6,959 nucleotides of DNA, from positions 1-6,959 of the forward strand of contig JAKBCQ010000130.1 in the NCBI GenBank assembly GCA_021807585.1, in the 5' to 3' direction. A program made the position numbers and the translations under genes. The notes under the pieces were generated by a model, which was not told where the DNA came from, ran no database searches, and saw only the letters and a list, made by a program, of their open reading frames with translations. Shown here piece by piece: positions 1-6,546 of the stretch. The stretch comes from Planctomycetota bacterium. GTDB taxonomy: Bacteria > Planctomycetota > Planctomycetia > Isosphaerales > Isosphaeraceae. The first letter of the stretch is position 1, and each line of letters begins with the position of its first letter.

Positions 1-1186
1 CATGAACAAGCGGCGGCTGACCGCGCCCCGCGACGATCAATCCCTTGCCGGCGTTCGCACGAAGGTCGGAGGCGACCTCATGAACCCACCGATCGTCGAC
101 CTTCGTCCGACCGCTGATCGAATCGAGCGCCTCGCGGAGCGGAGATTGAGGTTTCCCCGTCCCCGGCGCCGAACCCCCGGCGATCGAAATCAGCACTTCC
201 CTCGCCAGCGCCAGCGCGTAATCGACCACATGGCTCGACGCCTGCCGATACCGATGATCCGCCATGCCGCCGGTGAGCGAATAACGACTCTCTACCGCGT
301 AAAGCCGGTTCATCTTGTCCGAGGTTCCGTCAATCCGCCGCGCGTCGGCGAAATCGCGGAGATGACGACCGCCGATATCTTCCACCCCAAGAATATCGGC
401 GTCGAGCGTCAAAACGACCGCAGCCCGGTCGAACCGATACCTCGATACAACCGGAGCGCCGAACGCCAACGCCGCCCCACCCCGAGCGTTCGACGTGTCG
501 ATCGGCTCGTACGTGTACCACCGAGCAGCGGGCATCACCGACCGAATATGCCCACGAAGTAAGTCGATCGATGGCGAAGCCGTATCCTCGCACAAAATGT
601 GCAGACCTCGCCCCTTATCGGCGCGAAGCGCGGCGAAATGCGCGCCCGCGAATCCGTCGTACGCCTCCCAGGTCGAAGGCTCCCCCTTGTGAAGTACGTT
701 TCTCGATCGATCGGGATCGTACATATCAAGAACCGACGCCTGTGCGATCGCGTCGGAACAGCCCCCGCTATCGGGATGCTTGGGATTCCCTTCAATCTTG
801 GTCGGACGTCCCTCGTGACTCTCAACCAAAACAGGTATCGCCGTACCGGGACGAGGCATCGCCGACGCATAAAAATTGGGCAGTCCGGGAACAACCTCGA
901 GCGGAGGCTTGCTGTACGGCAATGCCTTGAACTCGGGCCGACGACAACCCGTAATTCCCGTCATCCCCGCCAACCCCAGCGACGCCGCCATCAAATGAAG
1001 GAACCGCCTCCGATCAATTCCCCCCGCCAAAAGCTCACTCATCGATCGGGGAAATCGCTCGTCCACCCACTCGCGAAACGCGGGCGAGTTCGCCAGCTCG
1101 TCAAGGCTGCGCCAGTAGCTTTTACCCGTGGGTTCAAGCCCGCTCCAAGACGTACACCCCTCTTCCATATCCTTATCTATGTTCAT
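1..1186 (-). CDS. actB: Alternative complex III molybdopterin oxidoreductase-like subunit ActB, N-terminal part (cut by left edge)
   Basis: Large periplasmic subunit of alternative complex III, which oxidises membrane quinol and passes electrons to cytochrome c or directly to a terminal oxidase. I translated the minus strand by hand: 395 codons without a stop until the window edge. Residues 14-45 (WSGLEPTGKSYWRSLDEL then FREWVDERFP) are the family's N-terminal signature. Residues 59-70 (RRRFLHLMAASL) are a Tat-type leader placed well inside the protein, as in the 'TAT-variant-translocated' family. C81 in TGCRRP looks like a lipobox cysteine. GRPTKIEGNPKHP (126-138) and YDPDRS (156-161) are family hallmarks. 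The start at 1186 overlaps the actA stop as ATGA, with AGGA at 1198-1195 as ribosome site; an ATG at 1195 lies inside that AGGA and is less likely. Full-length members are usually about 1,000 residues and end in a ferredoxin-like domain, which is not visible here. In this family the molybdenum cofactor is normally absent (family knowledge, not shown here). Confidence 0.93.
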   Translation of the reverse strand, partial: MNIDKDMEEGCTSWSGLEPTGKSYWRSLDELANSPAFREWVDERFPRSMSELLAGGIDRRRFLHLMAASLGLAGMTGITGCRRPEFKALPYSKPPLEVVPGLPNFYASAMPRPGTAIPVLVESHEGRPTKIEGNPKHPDSGGCSDAIAQASVLDMYDPDRSRNVLHKGEPSTWEAYDGFAGAHFAALRADKGRGLHILCEDTASPSIDLLRGHIRSVMPAARWYTYEPIDTSNARGGAALAFGAPVVSRYRFDRAAVVLTLDADILGVEDIGGRHLRDFADARRIDGTSDKMNRLYAVESRYSLTGGMADHRYRQASSHVVDYALALAREVLISIAGGSAPGTGKPQSPLREALDSISGRTKVDDRWVHEVASDLRANAGKGLIVAGRGQPPLVH

Positions 1187-1836
1187 CTGTGGCATCCTGT
1201 GCACGATTCGGGCGCCTTGATCCGTGATCTCGCTTGCAAAATCCGACCCTCCTCGATCTGCGTACGTGCTTCGGGAGGCTGCCAGTTGAAATTCGTCGCC
1301 TCGTCGGGAGGTCGCAATTGCTCCTCGGGATGACGATGACAATCCAGACACCAGCCCATGCTCAAAGGCTTGTCATGCACCACCACCGGCATCTCGTTCA
1401 CCTTGCCGTGACAGCTCACGCAACCGATCCCGCGCCGCACATGCACCGCGTGGTTGAAGTAAACGTAATCCGGGGTTCTATGAACCCGCTCCCAAGGGAT
1501 CGCCGCCCCGCTCGACCAACTGACACGAACCGCCTCCAATTGCTCGCTCGTCGCCTTGATCGCCTGATGACAATTCATGCACGTCTGAGTCGGCGGGATC
1601 TTCGATGTGGGTGAAAGCTCAACGCCCGTATGACAATAAAGACACGACATCCCTAACCGCCCCGCGTGCTGTTCGTGAGAAAAACGAACAGGCTGAACCG
1701 GCGCGTACCCGACACGCGTATACAGAGGATGCCCATAATAATAGAGACCGGACACGACCAGGATGGCCGATAAGACACACCCCGCCACGATCCGACGCAG
1801 CAACGTATCCGCTGTCTTGCTGAATACAAGCGGCAA
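1183..1836 (-). CDS. actA: Alternative complex III pentaheme cytochrome c subunit ActA
   Basis: Membrane-anchored multiheme cytochrome c that carries electrons within alternative complex III on the periplasmic side. From the chosen start it has 217 residues. One hydrophobic segment (about 16-35) acts as the anchor. Five CXXCH heme sites follow: CLYCH 65-69, CMNCH 86-90, CVSCH 139-143, CLDCH 163-167 and CTGCH 212-216, the last directly before the C-terminal Arg. Family-typical stretches include VGYAPVQPVRFSHEQHAG, IPPTQTCMNCH, PDYVYFNHAVHV and PLSMGWCLDCHR. The reading frame is open up to a TTG at 1941, but the extra residues (HPPRES, ERRFFG) do not resemble the family. A TTG at 1836 has GAGG at 1846-1843, six bases away, and gives the usual short N-terminus ahead of the anchor, so I chose it. 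It overlaps actB by four bases, implying translational coupling. The gene is first in its operon in this window. Confidence 0.93.
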   Translation of the reverse strand: MPLVFSKTADTLLRRIVAGCVLSAILVVSGLYYYGHPLYTRVGYAPVQPVRFSHEQHAGRLGMSCLYCHTGVELSPTSKIPPTQTCMNCHQAIKATSEQLEAVRVSWSSGAAIPWERVHRTPDYVYFNHAVHVRRGIGCVSCHGKVNEMPVVVHDKPLSMGWCLDCHRHPEEQLRPPDEATNFNWQPPEARTQIEEGRILQARSRIKAPESCTGCHR

Positions 1837-1842
1837 GAAGAT

Positions 1843-1846
1843 CCTC
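1843..1846 (-). promoter_or_regulatory. Ribosome-binding site that decides the actA start
   Basis: Read on the minus strand, GAGG(A) lies six bases before a TTG codon at 1836-1834. No ATG or GTG in the actA frame occurs between the upstream TTG at 1941 and the membrane anchor. This site is the main reason to prefer a non-AUG TTG start at 1836. Confidence 0.6.
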
Positions 1847-1913
1847 GTTTCTCTCGCGAACGATTCTCGAGGGGGATGAATAAGGCGGCCGAAAAACCGC
1901 CGTTCGATCGAAG

Positions 1914-1941
1914 ATTGTAGCGGAAATCCGCCCGTCCACAA
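1914..1941 (-). promoter_or_regulatory. Possible sigma-70-type promoter of the act operon
   Basis: On the minus strand, TTGTGG (1941-1936) and TACAAT (1919-1914) are separated by 16 bases. TACAAT matches the -10 consensus at five of six positions; the -35 match is poor (three of six). Transcription would start near 1907, leaving a leader of about 70 bases before the TTG start at 1836, and would place the alternative TTG at 1941 outside the transcript. A second pair, TTGACC (about 1976) with GATAAT (about 1949), has a 22-base gap, too long for a standard promoter. Tentative, by eye only. Confidence 0.3.
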
Positions 1942-2324
1942 TGATTATCCGAACTGCTGAGAATGAAACCAGGTCAAATCGAACCCGCCGATGAGCGCCG
2001 ATCGAAAAACCTAGGTCGATGATTCTTAATCACCGAGGGACGATCATCAAGCATGAGTCCAATGCGTGAAACCTCAAAACCGAGGAAAGCTCGTCCACAA
2101 ACGATCTTCATCGATCCAAGTCTAATAAGATCTTTAGCGTTTCAATCGAAACGGCACAATCCCGGCCAATATTTCGGAGAGATCCTTCCCTCCATCAATC
2201 CGCGGCGTCGACTGTTTTAGCTCCAGGTTCAACTCCCGACGACGACGCCGCTCCTCACAACACTTTCACTTATCGTTCTGTCTTTATTCCGTTTAATCGA
2301 GTCTCACCGATAATCATCCATTGG
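1942..2324. other. Intergenic spacer between the act operon and a possible small gene
   Basis: No reading frame here resembles a known protein and no RNA gene fold was recognised. It is more AT-rich than the flanking genes, as expected for a regulatory spacer. A stretch at about 2225-2245 resembles a tRNA T-loop in sequence but cannot form the stem. I see no terminator and no confident promoter for the downstream small frame. Confidence 0.5.
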
Positions 2325-2332
2325 TAGGAGGA
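2325..2332 (+). promoter_or_regulatory. Near-perfect Shine-Dalgarno sequence before a GTG
   Basis: TAGGAGGA is followed by seven bases and then GTG at 2340. This is the strongest ribosome-binding sequence I noticed in the window. The flanking TAGG (2325-2328) and CCTA (2336-2339) could pair as a four-base stem around it, which might partly hide the site; that is speculative. Confidence 0.5.
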
Positions 2333-2339
2333 AAACCTA

Positions 2340-2531
2340 GTGCTCTACACAAATACACATCGTTATATCGACGAATCAGGCTCGCAATCGCTCGCTCATA
2401 ATCGATGCGCCTCGTGCATCTTGCGTGACGATGCTCATTCGATCGGCGCCGAGGCCGACCGCGATCGCTTTCCAGTGTCATCTCACTCGCAGGTAAAAAC
2501 GCCTCCCAAACGGATCGATCTCACGGCGTGA
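2340..2531 (+). CDS. Possible small hypothetical protein (63 residues)
   Basis: A 63-codon frame beginning with GTG and ending in TGA. I do not recognise it. The protein is hydrophilic, with no membrane segment or signal peptide. It has a CASC pair at residues 25-28 and is rich in His, Ser, Asp and Arg. The case for a gene rests almost entirely on the ribosome site TAGGAGGA seven bases upstream. Against it: the start is not ATG, no family is recognisable, no clear promoter is visible, and open frames of this length arise by chance in GC-rich DNA. It stands alone, more than 200 bases from the convergent tRNA-Leu gene. It could instead be a leader peptide or part of a non-coding RNA. Confidence 0.3.
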   Translation: MLYTNTHRYIDESGSQSLAHNRCASCILRDDAHSIGAEADRDRFPVSSHSQVKTPPKRIDLTA

Positions 2532-2736
2532 AAATCGCTTGTTCGGAATGACGCATAGGCCAGGACTGTTCCAATTATTATCCACTCGGAGAACGGACGA
2601 TTTGACTTGGCTTGCCGTTCCTTGCTTCGTGCATGCATTATTTCGGCGCGTGGAATCGGCGCGTTTTGCTTGCCTTAAGTCTTGATTTTGTCTAGTCTTG
2701 AGGGATATTCACGCGACTTGTCTTGGAGAGTCTGAA
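2532..2736. other. Spacer 3' of tRNA-Leu, dense in CTTG tetramers
   Basis: No gene seen. CTTG occurs eight times on the plus strand, starting at 2606, 2611, 2621, 2669, 2681, 2697, 2717 and 2722, so the strand co-directional with the tRNA reads CAAG repeatedly. Spacings include 5, 10 and 5 bases but are not regular throughout, so it is not a clean tandem array. No hairpin followed by a T-run was found to serve as the tRNA terminator. Confidence 0.5.
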
Positions 2737-2821
2737 TGCCGGCGGCGGGAGTCGAACCCGCACGAGGGTCACCCCTCAGAGGATTTTAAGTCCTCGGCGT
2801 CTGCCATTCCGCCACGCCGGC
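2737..2821 (-). tRNA. tRNA-Leu (anticodon UAA)
   Basis: An 85-base class II tRNA read on the minus strand. The acceptor strands GCCGGCG (2821-2815) and CGCCGGC (2744-2738) pair fully, followed by discriminator A at 2737. T8 and the D-arm start TGGCGGAATGG match the tRNA-Leu pattern. The anticodon stem GAGGA/TCCTC encloses the loop CTTAAAA, giving anticodon UAA for the codon UUA. The long variable arm GAGGG-GTGA-CCCTC is typical of leucine tRNAs. The T-arm is GCGGG-TTCGACT-CCCGC. CCA is not encoded (TTC follows the discriminator), so it must be added after transcription. No other tRNA is nearby. Confidence 0.97.
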
Positions 2822-3304
2822 CTTGAAAATCGAACATCCTATCGCGAAGACGATCGAATCGATTCGCGATCAACCGATATGAATCGGAGCGAATCACTCC
2901 CTTCGCGCGGAGAACGAACGAGAATCGCACACTCTCCCCGTCGCCGAGAACAGCCCTTCTCATAGAGCGATTCGATCGCGTTCGGTTCGGACGACGACAT
3001 TTCATCCTTCAACTCGTTCCGCACACTCAACATAATTCGCCGACCCCTGCGCTTCCAGTCGAAAGAACCAGAATCGTACCGATTCGTCCTCAAGTGACCG
3101 CGAATTGTCCTCCTCGAATCGCCCAAAATCCGGCGGTCCACGGTATCTTTAAAACCGCCGAGACGCTACACATTCACGCGTTATCACGAGGATTTGACGC
3201 CCCGGCGTCGACGCGTCGACTCGTCCGCGTTCAAGCTATTGTCGCCGACGCGCGCGATTTGCTAGCTTCAATGACACTAGACCCGAACCTTGAGACGGCT
3301 CTCC
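2822..3304. other. Intergenic spacer between tRNA-Leu and the TPR gene
   Basis: About 480 bases with no protein or RNA gene that I can support. Open frames on both strands are Arg/Ser-rich with no recognisable family and no convincing ribosome site. Promoters for the minus-strand tRNA and for the plus-strand TPR operon are expected here, but no pair of boxes with good spacing stands out. A 14-base perfect palindrome lies at 3207-3220. Confidence 0.5.
3207..3220. repeat. 14-base perfect palindrome upstream of the TPR operon
   Basis: GTCGACGCGTCGAC equals its own reverse complement. It lies 84 bases before the ATG of the TPR gene, a plausible operator position. The genome is rich in TCGA and GATC words, so such a palindrome could be chance. 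Confidence 0.35.
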
Positions 3305-4525
3305 ATGACTCCAGACATCGTGACAATTCCAGAGGCGGATCGCTCTCCCCAAACCACGAAGGTCGCGGTTCGACGTCAAAGGTCGTTTCAACCGCTCCGC
3401 GTCTTCGGATGGATCGTCTCACGGTTCATTCCCATCGCGGGTCTTTTGGCGCTGACCGTCTGGAACCTCAATCACTCGGTCGCGCTCGAAGAAGCCGATA
3501 AGGCGAAGTTCAAGGATGATTTGCTCTCGACGCGCCGCGCGATGGATCGGCTCGAGCACTGGCCTCCCAGTCCCAAGGCCGAAAAACTCGCGGCGCTGGG
3601 GCTTAGCCGGCTTGGTTACGCCGATCTCGCCGAGCCCCATTATCGCAAAGGGGCGAAACTCGACGTCGGCGAGCAATTTGTCCGCGCCTTCGGCCTTGTA
3701 CGAATCGATCGGATCGACGACGCGATCGATTCGTACCGGACAATTCTGGCGACCCCAAATCTCGATCACACCAACGAGGTTAAGGCTCTCAGGCAATTAT
3801 CCGGCCTTCTCATTCGGCAATCGAAATGGACCGAGCTGCTCAAAAACGCGGATCGACTGATCGAGATCCCCGGCGGCAAGACAATCGGTTATACGCTTAT
3901 GGGACAAGTTCATTCCTTCATTAATCCCGACAATCCCAAGTTATTGATCGACGCATTTGAGAAAGTACTAGAGCTCGATCCCACACTGGAACGCATGCCT
4001 TTGCCGCGATCGTTTTTTTGGTCGAGCCTGGCCAAAGCCCACATCAAGGAAGGGAGATCGTCGGAATCGCGCAAGTATCTGGTGCGTGCGCTCGACGAAG
4101 GTAAAAGCAACTTGTCGGCGAAAGAATCGGCCGAGCTGTTAGGATTGTTGGGTGATAGCTACATGCTCGAGCAGGATCAGGACGAGGCTGAATCGTGCTG
4201 GCGTCAGGCTGTTCAACACGATCCCAGGGCGACTTCGTCGTGGCTCAGTTTGGGACGGCTGGAAATGCGCAAGGGGCGGTTCAAAGAGGCTCTGGTGATG
4301 CTGAAACGAGCGATCGATATCGACCCCGATTCGTTCGAGGCGCATTACGTGCTGAGTCAGGTTTATCGCCGCATGGGACGAATCGACGAAGCCAGGCAAG
4401 TCGAAAAGAACCTCGAGGCGGCTCGATTGAGGATGGCGCCGACACACGGGATGGGCGCCGACCCCGCGGCTCAACCGGCGCCCGAGCCGCGGACCCCCGC
4501 CGCAGATTCGAATCCAAAACGTTAA
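3305..4525 (+). CDS. Membrane-anchored tetratricopeptide repeat protein
   Basis: A 406-residue protein. A short basic N-terminus (RR at 23-24) leads into one hydrophobic segment (about 34-55, FGWIVSRFIP then AGLLALTVW). The rest is predicted to face the periplasm. Helical repeats fill the body; the clearest TPR units are near the C-terminus (LLGLLGDSYMLEQ ... EAESCWRQAVQHDP, then SLGRLEMRKGRFKEALVMLKRAIDIDPDS, then YVLSQVYRRMGRIDEARQVE). Earlier units around RLGYADLAEPHYRKG and AFEKVLELDPTL are more degenerate. The tail is Pro/Ala-rich. TPR domains bind other proteins; the partner is unknown, but the ASPIC lipoprotein 41 bases downstream is the obvious candidate. I chose ATG 3305; a TTG at 3290 would add five residues. 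Neither has a strong ribosome site. After the stop, AAACC-GAC-GGTTT (4524-4536) could form a small hairpin, but no T-run follows, so I do not call a terminator and expect read-through. Confidence 0.87.
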   Translation: MTPDIVTIPEADRSPQTTKVAVRRQRSFQPLRVFGWIVSRFIPIAGLLALTVWNLNHSVALEEADKAKFKDDLLSTRRAMDRLEHWPPSPKAEKLAALGLSRLGYADLAEPHYRKGAKLDVGEQFVRAFGLVRIDRIDDAIDSYRTILATPNLDHTNEVKALRQLSGLLIRQSKWTELLKNADRLIEIPGGKTIGYTLMGQVHSFINPDNPKLLIDAFEKVLELDPTLERMPLPRSFFWSSLAKAHIKEGRSSESRKYLVRALDEGKSNLSAKESAELLGLLGDSYMLEQDQDEAESCWRQAVQHDPRATSSWLSLGRLEMRKGRFKEALVMLKRAIDIDPDSFEAHYVLSQVYRRMGRIDEARQVEKNLEAARLRMAPTHGMGADPAAQPAPEPRTPAADSNPKR

Positions 4526-4566
4526 ACCGACGGTTTCAGTCCATTCTAGCGTTCATATACTCGATC

Positions 4567-6546
4567 ATGATAACCGCTCAATTCTTACATATAAATTTTC
4601 GTGAACTCGAATCGTCGATCGCATCGATCGCTCGGCGCCTCTTGGTTTGGTCGCGATTCTGGTCGGTCGTCGCGATATTCGCGGCGTGCGGTTGCGGCGG
4701 GGAATCGAATCGGAACGAGAAAAACGAATCGACTTCTCGCGAAGGAGCGGCGGCCGAGAGACGAGATCGCGCCGATCGTCCGCCCGGCAAAGCGATCGAC
4801 GCACGGCGAGACGACACGGCAAGAGCACATATTGAATCCAAAGATATTCCTGACAAAACGGATAAGAGTCGATCGGTCGATTCAAAACCGGATTCGTCGA
4901 TTCGGTTTCGCGAGGGGGCGAGCGAGGCCGGGATTCACTTCACGCATCAGAGCGGGAACAGTGCTGAAAAGTATTTTCCGACATCGAACGGAAGCGGGAT
5001 CGCGATTTTTGATTACGACGGCGACGGCCTCGTCGATCTCTATTTTTGCTCGACACGGAACCTGCCGTTGGAGGCGCCGACGACGGCGTGCGGCAACAAG
5101 CTGTATCGCAATCGGGGGGACGGGACGTTCGACGACGTAACCGAGCTTGCGGGAGTCGGGTTTCGCGGGTTCAATCACGGAGTCGCTGCGGGTGACGTCG
5201 ACGGCGACGGATTCATCGATCTGTTTTTGGCCAATATGGGTGCCGACGTATTATATATGAATAACGGAGACGGAACGTTTCGCGATGCCGGCGCGGCGAG
5301 CGGGGTCGCGGATACGCTTTGGTCGTCGGCGGCGGCGTTTCTTGATTATGACATGGACGGGAATCTCGATCTTTACGTCTCGCGGTACGGCAAATGGTCG
5401 ATCGACGGCGACAACCCGTATTGCGGCGATAAACAGAAAGGAATACGTGTCTATTGTTCTCAGCAAACGATTCGACCCGAACGGAACGCGCTTTACCGCA
5501 ATCGCGGCGACGGCGTGTTTATCGAGTCGAGCGAGGCCGCCAAGATCGCACGGAGCGACGGGAGGGGTCTCGGAGTCGTCACGGCCGATTTTGACGGCGA
5601 CGGCGCGATCGACGTGTTCGCCGCGAACGATCAATGTCCAAATTTCTTGTTCATTAATAAAAAAGACGGTACGTTCGACGACGCGGGGGAGCTCGCGGGG
5701 GCTGCGCGGGCGGAATCGGGGGAGGTTATGGCGGGGATGGGAGTCGACGCCGAGGATGTGAACGGCGACGGTCGCCCCGAGTTGTTCGTCACCAACTTTC
5801 GTGAAGAGCCGAACACGCTTTATCTCAACGTCGACGGCAAAACGTTTCAGGATATCGGCGCGTGGGCGGGGATCGCGCGCGACAGCCTTCCCGACGTCGG
5901 CTGGGGGTGCGGGCTCGTCGATTTTGACGGCGATGGATATCCCGATATGATCGCATGTAACGGCCATATTGACGATAATCTCGCGTTATTGGGTCAGGAC
6001 GTTCCGCAGGCCGAACTTTCCAAGATCTGGCGGAACACGGGGGAGGGGAAATTTCGACTCGTCGCGGGCGCGGGGGATTTTTTTGATCGTCCGCACGTGG
6101 CTCGCGGGGCTTCGTTCGGCGACCTTGACGACGACGGGCGGATCGACGTCGTGATCGGTTTAATGGACGCCCGGCCCGCGTTATTATGGAACGAGTCGAA
6201 ATCGGGGGGTTGGATTCGACTCGATTTGATCGGGCGGAAATCGAATCGAGACGCGATCGGCGCGCGGGTTGAGGTTCGCGCCGGTGGGCGTTCGATTTGG
6301 CGGCAGGTGAAGGGGGGGGGAAGCTATCTGGCGTCGAACGATCGACGCTTGACGATCGGATTGGGGTCGAACGAGACGGTCGAAGAAGTTCGGATCGATT
6401 GGCCGAGCGGGGCGCGGTCTTCGGTGCGGGGGATGAAATCGGGGGAATCGCGGATCGTCCGTGAGATCGACGCCGACCGATTTAATTCGATGATCAAAGA
6501 GAAATCGGGCGATTCGACAAAACATGCGGAAGGTATAAAGGAATGA
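4567..6546 (+). CDS. CRTAC1-type FG-GAP/ASPIC repeat lipoprotein
   Basis: 659 residues from ATG 4567. A hydrophobic stretch (about 26-40, VWSRFWSVVAIFAA) ends at C41 (FAAC), a likely lipobox, so the protein is probably lipid-anchored outside the inner membrane. Residues 46 to about 112 are a highly charged, low-complexity tether. Seven integrin-type calcium loops (D-x-D/N-x-D-G-x-x-D/E) begin near residues 149, 210, 260, 341, 397, 452 and 519, fitting a seven-bladed propeller. The UnbV/ASPIC domain follows (about 560-633: NRDAIGARVEV, GGGSYLAS, LTIGLG, VRIDWPSG). Family members are exported or cell-surface proteins of unknown role, common in planctomycetes. The N-terminus is uncertain: ATG 4567 has no ribosome site, and a TTG at 4642 would give a more ordinary lipoprotein signal (MVWSRFWSVVAIFAAC). 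The frame stays open back to 4195, but that part overlaps the TPR gene and is a shadow. A G9 run is at 6312-6320. Confidence 0.9.
   Translation: MITAQFLHINFRELESSIASIARRLLVWSRFWSVVAIFAACGCGGESNRNEKNESTSREGAAAERRDRADRPPGKAIDARRDDTARAHIESKDIPDKTDKSRSVDSKPDSSIRFREGASEAGIHFTHQSGNSAEKYFPTSNGSGIAIFDYDGDGLVDLYFCSTRNLPLEAPTTACGNKLYRNRGDGTFDDVTELAGVGFRGFNHGVAAGDVDGDGFIDLFLANMGADVLYMNNGDGTFRDAGAASGVADTLWSSAAAFLDYDMDGNLDLYVSRYGKWSIDGDNPYCGDKQKGIRVYCSQQTIRPERNALYRNRGDGVFIESSEAAKIARSDGRGLGVVTADFDGDGAIDVFAANDQCPNFLFINKKDGTFDDAGELAGAARAESGEVMAGMGVDAEDVNGDGRPELFVTNFREEPNTLYLNVDGKTFQDIGAWAGIARDSLPDVGWGCGLVDFDGDGYPDMIACNGHIDDNLALLGQDVPQAELSKIWRNTGEGKFRLVAGAGDFFDRPHVARGASFGDLDDDGRIDVVIGLMDARPALLWNESKSGGWIRLDLIGRKSNRDAIGARVEVRAGGRSIWRQVKGGGSYLASNDRRLTIGLGSNETVEEVRIDWPSGARSSVRGMKSGESRIVREIDADRFNSMIKEKSGDSTKHAEGIKE
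6528..6533 (+). promoter_or_regulatory. Ribosome-binding site for the second TPR-like gene
   Basis: GGAAGG lies nine bases before ATG 6543, inside the 3' end of the ASPIC gene. It supports the 4-base ATGA overlap start and coupled translation. Confidence 0.55.

Noticed and set aside
2..562. Open frame of 186 codons on the plus strand
   Set aside because: It lies antisense to actB, whose translation on the minus strand is clearly a known family. The product is Arg/Pro-rich with no recognisable domain.
599..1333. Open frame of 244 codons on the plus strand
   Set aside because: Antisense to actB and actA; a compositional shadow of the real genes.
2225..2247. Sequence resembling the T-loop and 3' end of the tRNA-Leu (GGTTCAACTCCCG)
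   Set aside because: It looked like a possible tRNA remnant or attachment-site copy, but the T-stem cannot pair, the match to the tRNA has several mismatches, it is inverted, and no integrase or other mobile gene is in the window.
2309..2314. GATAAT as a -10 box for the small frame at 2340
   Set aside because: No -35 match at suitable spacing, and the transcript would begin right at the ribosome-binding site.
2578..2586. DnaA-box-like TTATCCACT near the switch between minus-strand and plus-strand genes, hinting at a replication origin
   Set aside because: Only one near-match, no cluster of boxes, no dnaA, dnaN or similar neighbour, and base skew by eye follows gene direction only mildly.
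2839..3141. Open frame of 100 codons on the minus strand upstream of tRNA-Leu
   Set aside because: GTG start without a ribosome site, Arg/Ser-rich product with no recognisable family. An inner ATG has only a weak GGGG upstream.
4524..4536. Small hairpin AAACC-GAC-GGTTT after the first TPR gene
   Set aside because: Five base pairs, no T-run after it, and the next gene follows within about 30 bases; not a credible terminator.
4195..4566. Upstream in-frame extension of the ASPIC gene
   Set aside because: It overlaps the well-supported TPR gene in another frame, has no signal sequence and resembles no family. The lipoprotein signal begins later.
5251..5967. Open frame of 238 codons on the minus strand
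   Set aside because: Antisense to the FG-GAP repeats; the repeated GACGGCGAC-type codons keep several frames open.
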